The notes below the pieces were generated by a model. It worked only from the letters and a program-made list of their open reading frames with translations. It was not told the DNA's origin and did no database searches. Shown here piece after piece: positions 33,305 to 43,347 of a DNA stretch of 64,000 bases (positions are counted from its first letter, which is position 1; each line of letters begins with the position of its first letter). The DNA is from Bacteroidales bacterium (GTDB lineage: Bacteria; Bacteroidota; Bacteroidia; Bacteroidales; F082). The position numbers were made by a program, and so were the translations under genes. The stretch lies in the NCBI GenBank assembly GCA_029983675.1, contig JASBYY010000005.1:1-64000 (forward strand), written 5' to 3'.

Positions 33305-33868
33305 TTATGCTTTCACACGTTCGCAGTACTCCCCTGTACGTGTGTCGATTCTGAGCATATCATCGGTGTTGATAAACAACGGCACTTTTACAACGGCACC
33401 CGTTTCAAGGGTGGCGTCCTTCATGGCGTTGGTGGCGGTGTTACCTTTTTCGCCGGGTTCGGTATAGGTGACCTTCAACACGGTTTTCACAGGCATTTCT
33501 GCATAAAGAATGGTTTCGGTAGAAGCGTCAACAACAACGTCCACGACATCGCTTTCTTTCATATACTTCACACCGGTAATGCTACCCTCGGCAATCGGAA
33601 TCTGTTCGTAGGTCTCAGTGTGCATGAATATGTAATCTTCATCTTCCTTGTAAAGGTACTGGAAAGGACGGTGCTCAACACGGACATCTTCAAGTTTCAC
33701 ACCAATGTCGAAGCGTTTTTCGAGCACGTTGCCCGAAAGAACGTCTTTCAGCTTGATACGCATGATGGTATTTCCTTTTCCCGGCTTGACATGCTGGAAA
33801 TCAATGCAGAAGTAAATCTTTCCGTCCATGCGGATGGCACTTCCTATCTTTACGTCTTGACTTAACAT
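33305..33868 (-). CDS. efp: Translation elongation factor P
   Basis: 187 aa, standard EF-P length with three beta-barrel domains. The loop that reaches the peptidyl-transferase centre is HVKPGKGNT, with Lys31 at the position of the modified lysine of E. coli EF-P. The C-terminal domain has VKVPLFINTDDMLRIDTRTGEY, the EF-P signature. It relieves stalling at polyproline. No EpmA/EpmB modification genes are nearby; KamA here belongs to lysine catabolism, not EF-P modification. It ends at the repeat-type terminator. Confidence 0.97.
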   Translation of the reverse strand: MLSQDVKIGSAIRMDGKIYFCIDFQHVKPGKGNTIMRIKLKDVLSGNVLEKRFDIGVKLEDVRVEHRPFQYLYKEDEDYIFMHTETYEQIPIAEGSITGVKYMKESDVVDVVVDASTETILYAEMPVKTVLKVTYTEPGEKGNTATNAMKDATLETGAVVKVPLFINTDDMLRIDTRTGEYCERVKA

Positions 33869-33906
33869 ATAGTGACTTTTTATTTGTGAATCTGTAAATT
33901 TTGGCG

Positions 33907-33914
33907 CAAAGATA
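33907..33914 (-). promoter_or_regulatory. -7 box of efp
   Basis: Minus strand TATCTTTG, about 39 nt before the efp start. The nearest TTTG is only 12 nt upstream, so the -33 box is unclear. Confidence 0.45.
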
Positions 33915-34093
33915 CTGTTTTTCTTTCAAATATGGATTTTTTGCTTGCGATAACTGTATAAACACCACCTGACACCTATTGTTTTCCGCCATAGATTGCT
34001 ATGATTCAACCATATATAACTTATCAACAACAAAAGTTGATTTCTTTACCATTATAAATTTTAGAATATGCGACAACAAGTAGAATCATTTTC

Positions 34094-34101
34094 TATATTT
34101 G
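34094..34101 (+). promoter_or_regulatory. -7 box of the TonB-dependent receptor gene
   Basis: TATATTTG matches TAnnTTTG. Transcription near 34108 leaves an unusually long leader of about 160 nt, with no recognisable riboswitch. The -33 region is not consensus. Confidence 0.4.
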
Positions 34102-34267
34102 CATCAAAATAGCGCAAAAAAAAGAAAGGTATAGATATGAAAAAATCCGCAGCAAGGTTTTTTCTTGGTGTTGGCGACAATTATTATGTTGCAGACAGGA
34201 TGAAGGAGGATGCTTATGATTTATGGAACATTCAAACAACTCTATTATTAACTCAAAACTATTATCT

Positions 34268-37200
34268 ATGAAAAGGTTATTTACTTTTTTTGTAGCGATG
34301 ATCGCTTCTGTCACATTGATGGCACAAGTGACCACATCAAGCATTAGCGGCAAGGTGACCGACGAATCGAGAAAGGCTCTTCCGGGTGCCACTGTTGTTG
34401 CAACACACACGCCTTCAGGTTCTCAGTATTATGCTGTTGCCGATGCCAACGGTAGTTATCGCTTGTCGAACATCCGTCCCGGCGGACCTTACAAAGTGGA
34501 GTTCCGCATGGTCGGTTTCCAAACCAAGAAGGTAGAAGGTCTTTCGGTTATTCTTGGCGACAATAAGGTGTTGAACGGCACCATGGCGGAAGAATCCATC
34601 GGTTTGTCGGAGATTACAGTTTCTGCCGAAGCTGTTCCCAGCGGCATGGATAGCGACCGTGCCGGTGCCACCACTTCGGTGTCGTCGGAGCAGATTGCCA
34701 CATTGCCTACCGTTAGCAGGAGCCTGAACGACATTTTGGTATTGACCCCTCAAGCTGCCACAACTTCAAGTGGTTTTGCAGTGGGCGGCGGCAACTACCG
34801 CCAGTCGTATGTCACCGTTGACGGTGCTGCTTTCAACAACGCATTCGGAATTGGCGGCAACCTTCCTGCTGGCGGCACCCCTATTTCCTTGGACGCTCTT
34901 GAAATGATGTCGATCAATGTGACTCCTTATGATGTCCGTCAGAGTGGCTTCACCGGCGGTGCCATCAACGCTGTTACAAAGAGCGGCACCAACGACCTGC
35001 ACTTCAGCATCTACGACTACTTCACCAACGACGGTCTTATTGGAACAAAATTCGGAAAGAAAGACGAGTTCGGCAACTATCCTGACCGTCTGATCCTTTC
35101 CAAATCGCTCAATAACACGGTTGGTGTTTCGGTTGGCGGTCCCATTGTTCGCAACAAACTGTTCTACTTCATCAACTTTGAATACGAGTCCGACATCGAC
35201 CCGGGACAAAACTCATTGGCACGTGAAAGCGAGAACGATCCGTTTGGCGGCGCTACACAATACAACCGTCCTACCGTTGCCAAGATGGATTCCATCAAAG
35301 GCTTCCTGAAAGACAAGTTCAACTACAACCCCGGACGTTACCAGAACTACTCCGTCAGCACACCTGACTACAAGCTGTTGGCCCGTTTGGACTGGAACAT
35401 CAACGACAACAACAAGTTCAACATCCGTTACACCAGAACGATGAACAAGTATTCCTCAAGTCCGTCTTCATCGGTGAATCCTATTGTTCCGAATCCATAC
35501 AACCGTAACACCTATGGACGTACCTCCAACTACGCTTTGTATTTTGAAAGCTCGCGTTACTTCCAGGAACAGAATTTCTCTTCGGTTGCCGCCGAATTGA
35601 ACTCGTCTTTCTTGAGTGGTCGCATGAACAACATGGTTCGTGCTACATATTCGCATCAGTTTGAGCCTCGCAGCTTTGTAGGCGACGTGTTCCCCACCGT
35701 CGATATTCTCGAATATTATGATGCCGATGGCGACGGAACGGCAGAAGAACCCGCCGTTTACACTTCTTTCGGTCCCGACCCGTTCACATACGGCAATCTC
35801 CGCGAAGTGAAGACTGCTGTTGTAACCGATGAAGTCAGCTACCTGACAGGCCGCCACAACTTCCTTGCCGGTCTTCAGTTTGAGTATGACCACACCGTGA
35901 ATGGATTCATGCAAGGCGGTGCCGGTTATTATGTTTACAATTCGTGGAACGACTTTGTAAATGCCGCTAACGGCGGAACCGCCAATCCCAAGGCCTTTGC
36001 CATCACCTACGGCAATAACGACAAGCACGAGCAAGTGTATCCTTCCTTCAACTACATGCAATATTCGGCATATCTCCAGGATGAAATGAACCTGAGCGAA
36101 CGTTTCAAACTTTCGTTAGGATTGCGTTTCGAACTGCCCACCTATCCTTCGACCGCCGCCTACAATACGAACAACGAGTTCATGAACGGCTGGGACGAAA
36201 AAGTCACAGATGAAACAGGTGTCGTTACTACTGTTCACCATGCCATTGCCGACGGCGATAACACCATGCATGGATTATCTACATCCGACATGCCGGCTCC
36301 AAAAGTCAACTTCTCGCCCCGTTTGGGATTCAACTGGGATTTGACGGGTCAGCGTGACTATATCCTCCGTGGCGGTACTGGTCTCTATACCGGACGTATG
36401 CCTTTCGTTTGGATTGTCTCTGCCGTTGGAAACAGCAACTGCATGCAAAACCAGTACATCAATGCCAATGTCGGAGCAGATGAACATATTGGCTTTAATG
36501 CTTCCGTCAACGAAATCATTGCCAACAATGCCGCTCTCCTCACAACCGGCGATCTTCCCGCACCGCAATCGACAACCATTATCGACAAGGCTTTGCGTAT
36601 GCCTCAGACATGGAAGTCTTCGTTGGCATTCGATGCCAAACTTCCCGGCGGCATCAAGGCCACCTTGGAAGGCATTTACAATAAGGACATCACCACCGTT
36701 GCCGTCACCAAGCTTGGCATCAAGGAAGGCGATAAGATTCAACTGCCCGGAGAGCCGGAGCCTAGAATGACTTGGGTGAGCGAAAATGTCATCAACTCAA
36801 ATGGCAAAAAAGTAACCCCTTACTATATCACGAATACGAATAACAACGGCTACTACTATTCGGTTACCGGCCAGCTCTCGAAGAACTTCGACTTTGGTCT
36901 GAACCTGATGGCTGCCTACACCCGTTCGGAAAGCATGAACGTCGTAGATGGCATTGGCGACCAGATTACTTCGGCCTTCAGCACGAACACCTTCGGTGTA
37001 AATGGTTCAAATGCACATGAACTCGGTTATTCCTCGTATGTGGCTCCTAATCGTTTGCTCTTCAATGTCGGCTGGACTTTCAACACCGGCAAGAGAACCA
37101 AGGAAACCATAGGATTGTATTATGAAGGCTATAACCTTTGCTATGTGGGCGGCTACAGCTACACCAGATACTCCTACACCATGACATCTAATGTCAATGG

Positions 37201-37645
37201 TGACGGCGGTTCCAACAGCCTGATCTATGTTCCTACCAAAGAAGAACTTCAGGCCATGCCTTTCGAAAACGAAGAAAATAAGCAGGCTTTTGAAAAGTTC
37301 ATCAGCGAAGACAGCTATTTAAGCTCCATCCGCGGCCAGTATTCGCAGCGCGGCGGTGCCATTGCCCCCATGCGCCATACCTTGAATTTCAAGTATGAAA
37401 GAACCATCAAGCTTTGTGGCAACGAGACCCTGAGTTTTGGTATCGATGTCCGCAACATTGCCAATTTGCTTTACAGAGGATGGGGCAACATGCAGCGTCT
37501 TAGCACGGGCGACATCCTGAAACTGTCAGGAAAAGGCACCCAAGAAAAGCCTTATGTTTACAACTTCACCAATCCCAAATGGAACACTTTCGCCAGCACC
37601 TATTCAACATGGTCGGCTGCACTCAACGTCCGCTTTAACTTCTAA
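34268..37645 (+). CDS. Oar-like TonB-dependent outer-membrane receptor
   Basis: About 1125 aa from MKRLFTFFVAMIASVTLMAQ, a clear signal peptide; an upstream in-frame ATG at 34223 would hide it. An N-terminal carboxypeptidase-regulatory-like Ig domain (SISGKVTDESRKALPGATVV) is followed by a plug domain (SLNDILVLTPQA ... VTVDGAAFNNAFGIGG) and a long beta-barrel ending WSAALNVRFNF. The Oar-type plug and the lack of an adjacent SusD argue against a glycan SusC. The substrate is unknown. It is monocistronic, with a strong terminator at 37666. Confidence 0.9.
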   Translation: MKRLFTFFVAMIASVTLMAQVTTSSISGKVTDESRKALPGATVVATHTPSGSQYYAVADANGSYRLSNIRPGGPYKVEFRMVGFQTKKVEGLSVILGDNKVLNGTMAEESIGLSEITVSAEAVPSGMDSDRAGATTSVSSEQIATLPTVSRSLNDILVLTPQAATTSSGFAVGGGNYRQSYVTVDGAAFNNAFGIGGNLPAGGTPISLDALEMMSINVTPYDVRQSGFTGGAINAVTKSGTNDLHFSIYDYFTNDGLIGTKFGKKDEFGNYPDRLILSKSLNNTVGVSVGGPIVRNKLFYFINFEYESDIDPGQNSLARESENDPFGGATQYNRPTVAKMDSIKGFLKDKFNYNPGRYQNYSVSTPDYKLLARLDWNINDNNKFNIRYTRTMNKYSSSPSSSVNPIVPNPYNRNTYGRTSNYALYFESSRYFQEQNFSSVAAELNSSFLSGRMNNMVRATYSHQFEPRSFVGDVFPTVDILEYYDADGDGTAEEPAVYTSFGPDPFTYGNLREVKTAVVTDEVSYLTGRHNFLAGLQFEYDHTVNGFMQGGAGYYVYNSWNDFVNAANGGTANPKAFAITYGNNDKHEQVYPSFNYMQYSAYLQDEMNLSERFKLSLGLRFELPTYPSTAAYNTNNEFMNGWDEKVTDETGVVTTVHHAIADGDNTMHGLSTSDMPAPKVNFSPRLGFNWDLTGQRDYILRGGTGLYTGRMPFVWIVSAVGNSNCMQNQYINANVGADEHIGFNASVNEIIANNAALLTTGDLPAPQSTTIIDKALRMPQTWKSSLAFDAKLPGGIKATLEGIYNKDITTVAVTKLGIKEGDKIQLPGEPEPRMTWVSENVINSNGKKVTPYYITNTNNNGYYYSVTGQLSKNFDFGLNLMAAYTRSESMNVVDGIGDQITSAFSTNTFGVNGSNAHELGYSSYVAPNRLLFNVGWTFNTGKRTKETIGLYYEGYNLCYVGGYSYTRYSYTMTSNVNGDGGSNSLIYVPTKEELQAMPFENEENKQAFEKFISEDSYLSSIRGQYSQRGGAIAPMRHTLNFKYERTIKLCGNETLSFGIDVRNIANLLYRGWGNMQRLSTGDILKLSGKGTQEKPYVYNFTNPKWNTFASTYSTWSAALNVRFNF

Positions 37646-37665
37646 TTCGGATATACGTATCAATG

Positions 37666-37693
37666 AAAAAGCGCCCTTTGGGGCGCTTTTTTT
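37666..37693. terminator. Bidirectional terminator between receptor and aroC
   Basis: AAAAAGCGCCC, loop TTTG, GGGCGCTTTTTTT: a compact 11-bp stem including the A/T flanks. It ends both the plus-strand receptor gene and the minus-strand aroC. Confidence 0.92.
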
Positions 37694-37721
37694 GTTAACA
37701 TGAGCCAAACTCATTCTCTCA

Positions 37722-38696
37722 TCAACGATAGGCTTGGCATCTAAGCAGGTGTTCAAGCGTGGTCATGGCGGCAAGGGCCTCGACAATTACCGCAGCCCTC
37801 GGCACAGCGCACACATCATGACGACCTTCGATGCAAATTGAAACCGGCTCTCCCTTGCTATTTACCGTCTGCTGCTCCATGCATAATGACGGAATGGGTT
37901 TGAAAGCCACACGGAAACGCACTTCCTCTCCATTGGTGATGCCGCCTTGAATACCGCCGGAATGATTGGTCAGTGTATGGATGCGACCTTGGCGGCAGAC
38001 AAACTCGTCGTTGCTTTCCGACCCTTTCATTCCTGCCGCGGCAAAGCCATCGCCATACTCAAAGCCTTTTACGGCTGGAATACAAAACATGGCTTTGGCC
38101 AAATCAGCTTGAAACTTGTCGAACATAGGCTCTCCGAGACCTACTGGAACATTGGTAATGCTCCCATAGACACAACCTCCCAGCGTATCGCCCGCCTTTC
38201 GAGCCTCTTCCAAGTCACCTGAAATTGAATAGCTTGAATGTACCTCAATACCGTGCTGTGCCAACAATTGCTTGGCAATGGCTCCGGCAACGACGATCGG
38301 CAGTGTTGTTCTGGCCGAGGCTCTTCCACCGCCACGCCTGTCACGGATGCCATATTTTGCCTGATACGTGTAATCGGCATGTGAAGGTCTATAAATGTCT
38401 TTCAAAGCATCATAATCCTGCGGGCGAGCGTCTTCGTTACACACCATGAAAGCGATTGGCGTTCCCAGCGTGACACCTTCGTGGATACCAGAAAGAAACT
38501 GCACTTTGTCGGATTCTTTTCGCTGGGAGGCGTTGTTGCCTTGTCCTGTCGCTCTTCGAAGCAGTTCTGCTTCAATAGCATCCATGTTGATGTGCAGTTT
38601 TGAAGGACAGCCGTCAATCACACCGCCAATGGCTTTGCCGTGCGATTCGCCGAAAGTCGTCAAGGTGAAAAGTTTTCCTATGCTGTTGGCGTTCAT
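37722..38696 (-). CDS. aroC: Chorismate synthase
   Basis: 324 aa from MNANSIGKLFTLTTFGESHG, which carries the N-terminal signature with His19; an upstream in-frame extension lies over the neighbouring terminator and is rejected. It converts EPSP to chorismate using reduced FMN. RPSHADYTYQAKYGIRDRRGG is conserved. The usual GGRSSARET block is divergent here (GGGRASARTTLPIVV), an oddity for the family. It is slightly shorter than most AroC. No other aro genes are adjacent. Confidence 0.94.
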   Translation of the reverse strand: MNANSIGKLFTLTTFGESHGKAIGGVIDGCPSKLHINMDAIEAELLRRATGQGNNASQRKESDKVQFLSGIHEGVTLGTPIAFMVCNEDARPQDYDALKDIYRPSHADYTYQAKYGIRDRRGGGRASARTTLPIVVAGAIAKQLLAQHGIEVHSSYSISGDLEEARKAGDTLGGCVYGSITNVPVGLGEPMFDKFQADLAKAMFCIPAVKGFEYGDGFAAAGMKGSESNDEFVCRQGRIHTLTNHSGGIQGGITNGEEVRFRVAFKPIPSLCMEQQTVNSKGEPVSICIEGRHDVCAVPRAAVIVEALAAMTTLEHLLRCQAYR

Positions 38697-38725
38697 GATC
38701 TGTAGTTTTGTTCGATGATAAGTTG

Positions 38726-38756
38726 AAAAAAAGGTTGTCCCGTTGCCAGGACAACC
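38726..38756 (-). terminator. Terminator after the DUF349 gene
   Basis: GGTTGTCC (38733-38740) pairs with GGACAACC (38749-38756); minus strand continues in seven T (38732-38726). Confidence 0.88.
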
Positions 38757-38795
38757 CAAAAAAATGAAAAAAACTTATCCTGATGATTGCTTATT

Positions 38796-40787
38796 TTATT
38801 CGTTCAAGATTTTCATTTTAGCTTCCAATAGTTTGAGGTCGCTCTTGGCCTTCTTGATCTTCTTTTCGTATTCAGACTTCATTAATTCTGACTGCTTGCT
38901 ATTGGAGAAGAAGCCGATGTTGTTTTCCAACACGGCAATTTCATCGCGCAAGCGTTGAATCTTTCCAGAAAGCGAGTTCTTCTCTTTTCTGAATTTGTCG
39001 CTCGAATCAGGTGTTTCTTTCAAGCCCTCCACCATCTCTTTGAACTCGTTGGTGGAAAGCTCATTTTCCGTCATTCTCATCTTGTCGAAAATGGCATCAA
39101 TGGCACTACGGTACTCCGAATTGATTTCATCTTTGAATTTCACCGGGACGAAACCGATCTCCAGCCACTGTTTCTGCAAAGCTTTCACTGCTTCGATGTT
39201 CTCTGCTCTGGTAGGTTTCAATTCGAAGGTCTTGATGGTTTCCAACAATGCTTTCTTGGCTGCGAGGTTGGTTTCTTCTTCTGCACGTCGGCCTCCAAAG
39301 TGTTCCGACTTACGGGTAAAGAATGTATCACAGGCAGCTCTGAAACGTTTCCACAGCTTGTCGGAATGACGGCGCGGAACGGGGCCTATGGTCTTCCATT
39401 CTTCCTGCAATTTCTTATAACGGTCGGTCGTGCTCTTCCAATCGCTCGATTCTTGCAAAGCTTCGGCTTCGACACAGAGATTCACCTTGCGTTCCATGTT
39501 TTCGGTCTGCTGGTCTTTCATGGAGGCAAAGAAGTTCTTCTTGCCTTCGTAGAACTTATCCATGGAGCCTTTGAAACGCGCCCAAATATCTTCGTTATGG
39601 CTCTTGGGAGCCGGACCGATGGTTCTCCAAACCTTGAACAATTCGTTCAGTTCATCCGATTTCTTTTGCCATCCGTTGATGCTGTTGGGTGTTTCAGCAA
39701 TCAGCTCTTCCAACTTCTCGCAAAGCGCAGTTTTTGTTTCCAGGTTGCCCTGCTGCTCTTCTTGTAGTTTGGCATAATGCTCGCGACGGATTTTATTGAT
39801 CTGGTCGGTAGCTGCTTTAAAGCGCTCCCATATCTCATCTTTTTTATCCTGCGGAACCGGACCGATCTCTTTCCATTCCTCATGCAGCTTTTGAAGGTCT
39901 TTGAACGCCTTGGTCATTGACTTTTCATTCAAAAGCTCTTCGGCTTTCTCACAAAGGACAATCTTGGAATCGAGGTTTTTCTTCATGTCGAGGTCGCGAA
40001 GTTCACGGCCAATCTTCACCTTGTCGAAGAACTTCTCTACCAAGAAATGATAGTTACGCCAAAGCTCCGTATTCTCGGCAGCCGGCACCGGTCCTATTTC
40101 CTTCCAGCGGTCTTGCAGGGCGCGGAAGTCATCATAGGTTTTCTTCAGCGACTCCTCACTGCCAATCAACTCTTTCAGTTCTTCAATCAGCGCGTTTTTC
40201 TTTTCCAGATTCTCTGTCTTCTGCAATTCCAACTGTTCGTTCTGTTGGGCTTTATTTGCCTTAAATACAGAAAAAGCAACGTTGAAACGCCGTTCTTCTT
40301 CGTCCTCAACATGCTGGTATTTCTCCGCTTCGCCACCACCGCTCAAAAACTGTTCAAGTTCTTTTTCGGTGTCTTCCTTATTGATCTGCATAAAACGAAC
40401 CCTTATGGCAGCGACCTTATCCTTGATTTTCTGGACATCGGTTTCTGAAACCGTCGCCTCGAGCATTTCAACGAGTTGCAGCTTTGTCAGGTTAGAGAAA
40501 TCGTAATCCGATCCACCTTCGCCGGCATCGCCATCTTCAAGATTGTCGTGAATTTCAATTTCGGGCAGCACCTCGTCATCGGGAATCATGTCGCCAGCTG
40601 TCGCAACCCATGTCTTGACATCTGTGCGCACCTTTCCAGGAAGAAGATCCGACTGAATTAGTTTTACGATTTTCTTTTTCTCATTGCCGTCGATGGCTTT
40701 CTTTGTCTTTTCGGGCGTTGAAGCGACATCTTGCATTCCTTCCGCTGCTGCTTGGGAACCTTGATTTAGTTGCTCATTATTTTCCAT
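38796..40787 (-). CDS. DUF349 repeat protein
   Basis: 663 aa from MENNEQLNQGSQAA; a codon ten residues upstream is an alternative. After an acidic N-terminal region come five DUF349-type repeats, recognisable by LQxxWKxIGPVP: DRWKEIGPVP, EEWKEIGPVP, KVWRTIGPAP, EEWKTIGPVP and KQWLEIGFVP. The C-terminus is a coiled coil. There is no signal peptide, so it is cytoplasmic. Conserved across Bacteroidota; the molecular function is not established. Confidence 0.88.
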   Translation of the reverse strand: MENNEQLNQGSQAAAEGMQDVASTPEKTKKAIDGNEKKKIVKLIQSDLLPGKVRTDVKTWVATAGDMIPDDEVLPEIEIHDNLEDGDAGEGGSDYDFSNLTKLQLVEMLEATVSETDVQKIKDKVAAIRVRFMQINKEDTEKELEQFLSGGGEAEKYQHVEDEEERRFNVAFSVFKANKAQQNEQLELQKTENLEKKNALIEELKELIGSEESLKKTYDDFRALQDRWKEIGPVPAAENTELWRNYHFLVEKFFDKVKIGRELRDLDMKKNLDSKIVLCEKAEELLNEKSMTKAFKDLQKLHEEWKEIGPVPQDKKDEIWERFKAATDQINKIRREHYAKLQEEQQGNLETKTALCEKLEELIAETPNSINGWQKKSDELNELFKVWRTIGPAPKSHNEDIWARFKGSMDKFYEGKKNFFASMKDQQTENMERKVNLCVEAEALQESSDWKSTTDRYKKLQEEWKTIGPVPRRHSDKLWKRFRAACDTFFTRKSEHFGGRRAEEETNLAAKKALLETIKTFELKPTRAENIEAVKALQKQWLEIGFVPVKFKDEINSEYRSAIDAIFDKMRMTENELSTNEFKEMVEGLKETPDSSDKFRKEKNSLSGKIQRLRDEIAVLENNIGFFSNSKQSELMKSEYEKKIKKAKSDLKLLEAKMKILNE

Positions 40788-40850
40788 GGCATTCGTTTTA
40801 AGTGTTTTTAGAATCACGAAGACTCCGACATAGATTCATCAATTATTTTG

Positions 40851-40858
40851 CAAATGTA
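40851..40858 (-). promoter_or_regulatory. -7 box of the DUF349 gene
   Basis: Minus strand TACATTTG matches TAnnTTTG, about 64 nt before the chosen start. No -33 box was identified. Confidence 0.45.
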
Positions 40859-40970
40859 CAAATATATTTCGCTGTGATACACACATCATGATATTTTCAA
40901 TGGCATTTTTTTCATTCCATCCGCCTAATTACAACCATATACTTCGGCATGTGCAACGGCTGTGTTGCAG

Positions 40971-43196
40971 CTAATCGTCAATTCTAGTCACCTCGGTGAC
41001 GCCTTCAATGGCTTTGAGCTTAGAAATCAGATGGTCGAGGGTTTCAAAGTCGGGCACCTGAACGACGATTCTTCCGTCGAAAAGCCCTTCCTTGTATGAG
41101 TTGAGGGCAATGTGCTTCATGTTGACTTTCAGGTCGTCGGAAATGACCTTGGTGATTTTACCCAACAGCCCCATGACATCTTCTCCCATAATGCGGATCG
41201 TAGCACAAGGCATGCCGTTCTCTATTCCATTCCATTTCACATTGATGATACGGTAGCCGTAGCGTTGCCTTAGACTTTTAGCATTAGGGCAACTAATGCG
41301 GTGTATGGTCAAGTTGCCATCGGTGGTAACAAAGCCAAAAACCGGTTCACCGGGAATGGGGCTGCAACACTTGGCGAGCTTATAGTTCACGTTGTCGATA
41401 TCTTCCCCAATAGACAGGCATTCGTCTCCCGAAGCCATGTTGTTTTTTTGGTAGGTTTCGACAATCTCCTTGTCGGCTTTCTCTGCTTTTTCCTCTTTTT
41501 CGCCTAACTCTTCTGTCAATAGCTTCTTGATGTCAGCGAGATCGATTTCTTCGGTGGCGATTTTATTGTAGAGCTGCAAGGCGTTTTCCAATTTATACGC
41601 CTTAACCAACAAAGTGATGATTTCATCATTGTCGGGAAGTTTCCAGTTTTTCAGGCGACGATGCAGGGTGCCTCGTCCGATTCCGGCTTCCCGCAACTTT
41701 TCTTCCTTCAAAAAACGCCGTATTTTGTTTTTAGCCTTATCTGTAGTGACAAAATTCAGCCAGTCGGCGCGAGGCGACTGTTTCTTGCTGGTGATGATCT
41801 CCACCCTGTCGCCATTGTTCAAAACATAACGGATGGGAACGACGCGGCCGTTGACCCGGGCGCCGTTGCAGGTGTCGCCCAGCTTGCTGTGAATTTCATA
41901 CGCGAAATCGAGTACCGTCGAACCGATTGGCAGTTGCTTCAGGTCGCCTTGCGGCGTAAAGATGAAAATCTTATCCGACTTGTAGGTGTTGTGATAAGAG
42001 CTTTGGAACAACATCTGATGCGGGTTCTCGAGAATTTCGCGCACCTTGAGCAACCACGCTTCCGAATCGGGTTTTGAGTCTTTGGATTTATAGATATAGT
42101 GGGCGGCCTGACCTTTTTCGGCAATACTGTCCATGCGTTCCGTGCGAATCTGTATCTCAAACCAGCGTTTGCCGTCGAAGTTCACCGTGCAGTGTAATGA
42201 TTCGTAGCCGGACGCCTTGGGGATAGTGATCCAGTCGCGCAAACGATTCAGATTGGGTTCATAGAGATTGGTGACGACCGAATACACCAACCAGCAGCAT
42301 TCTTTTTCGTCTTTCAAACTGCAATCGAGAATGATACGGGCGGCGTACAAATCGTACACCTGCTCAAAAGGCACATTCTGTGCTTTCATCTTGGCATAAA
42401 TAGAAGGAATGGACTTCAAACGCCATTTGATGGTATAGGAAAACTTGTACTTGTCCCCTTTTTTCGAACGTTCACGCTCGGCATCAAGGCCTTTGATAAT
42501 CGGTTCAAGAAAGGCTTCCGCCGTTTGGCGTTGTTTTTCCTGCGATGCCTTGATTTTGCTTTCTATCTCACGGTATGCAACCGGATTTTCATAAAGCATC
42601 ACTTTTTCCTCAAACTCGGCTTTGATGGCATACAGTCCCAAACGGTGCACCGTTGGAATGTAAAGGTGTTTGATTTCGTGCACATAGCGCTTCAAACGGT
42701 CAGTGTCAATATCATCCTGATTGCGAATGTCATATAACCGGTGCACCACTTTCAGCAACACCACGCGCATGTCTTCAATAAGCGACAAAAACAGCACGCG
42801 GAAACTGTCGGAGTTATAGGCGACCTTTTCCGTTTCTATGTCGGAAACCTTGTCAAACCCATCGATGATTACCGCGACGATTTTTCCGAAACGGCTTTCG
42901 ATTTCCTGAAGCTGAACGCCTCTTTTATAGGTGATGCCGTGGATAAAAGCGCAAATAACAGACACATAGCCCAAGCCAACTTCAATTACGGCGATGCGAG
43001 CCAAATCAATAAGATGGAACAAGTAGGCCTTTCCAGACACCATGTATTTGCCGTCGTATTTCTCAAGGGCGTATGTGTATGCATCGTGAATAAGTTTCAG
43101 TTGGTCTTCATCATTGACGTGCGGCTTGATCTCGGCAAGCATACTTTTGTATGCGTTTTGAATAGCCGTTTTTTCTTGTATGGAATAGCTGTTCAT
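40971..43196 (-). CDS. relA: RelA/SpoT-family (p)ppGpp synthetase with decayed hydrolase domain
   Basis: 741 aa from ATG at 43196; the open frame begins five codons earlier at a TTG. The synthetase domain is intact, with YDLYAARIIL, WITIPKASGYESLH and FEIQIRTERMDSIAEKGQAAH. TGS (KIFIFTPQGDLKQLP) and C-terminal ACT domains follow. In the N-terminal hydrolase domain the HD motif is lost: the expected HDxxED segment reads AFIHGIT, with Gly in place of Asp. It is therefore predicted to be a synthetase-only RelA-type enzyme, so a separate SpoT or Rel with hydrolase is expected elsewhere. Confidence 0.93.
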   Translation of the reverse strand: MNSYSIQEKTAIQNAYKSMLAEIKPHVNDEDQLKLIHDAYTYALEKYDGKYMVSGKAYLFHLIDLARIAVIEVGLGYVSVICAFIHGITYKRGVQLQEIESRFGKIVAVIIDGFDKVSDIETEKVAYNSDSFRVLFLSLIEDMRVVLLKVVHRLYDIRNQDDIDTDRLKRYVHEIKHLYIPTVHRLGLYAIKAEFEEKVMLYENPVAYREIESKIKASQEKQRQTAEAFLEPIIKGLDAERERSKKGDKYKFSYTIKWRLKSIPSIYAKMKAQNVPFEQVYDLYAARIILDCSLKDEKECCWLVYSVVTNLYEPNLNRLRDWITIPKASGYESLHCTVNFDGKRWFEIQIRTERMDSIAEKGQAAHYIYKSKDSKPDSEAWLLKVREILENPHQMLFQSSYHNTYKSDKIFIFTPQGDLKQLPIGSTVLDFAYEIHSKLGDTCNGARVNGRVVPIRYVLNNGDRVEIITSKKQSPRADWLNFVTTDKAKNKIRRFLKEEKLREAGIGRGTLHRRLKNWKLPDNDEIITLLVKAYKLENALQLYNKIATEEIDLADIKKLLTEELGEKEEKAEKADKEIVETYQKNNMASGDECLSIGEDIDNVNYKLAKCCSPIPGEPVFGFVTTDGNLTIHRISCPNAKSLRQRYGYRIINVKWNGIENGMPCATIRIMGEDVMGLLGKITKVISDDLKVNMKHIALNSYKEGLFDGRIVVQVPDFETLDHLISKLKAIEGVTEVTRIDD

Positions 43197-43347
43197 GTGG
43201 TTTTCAAACAACAGGCAATAAGTCTGATAGTGAGTTTTTCGTACAGAATTGGGAACTTTTTTTCAACAAGGAACACTTCATTGGGAAACCGATGCCAACA
43301 GTCATGGTGCAACATTTGATTTTCCAATGCAATCCCCCTCCTTATGA

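Noticed and set aside
33305-33868. EF-P lysine modification by KamA
   Set aside because: KamA is full-length and in the lysine operon; EpmA/EpmB genes are not seen near efp.
34268-37645. SusC of a glycan utilisation locus
   Set aside because: Oar-type domain order and no SusD, sulfatase or glycoside hydrolase partner next to it.
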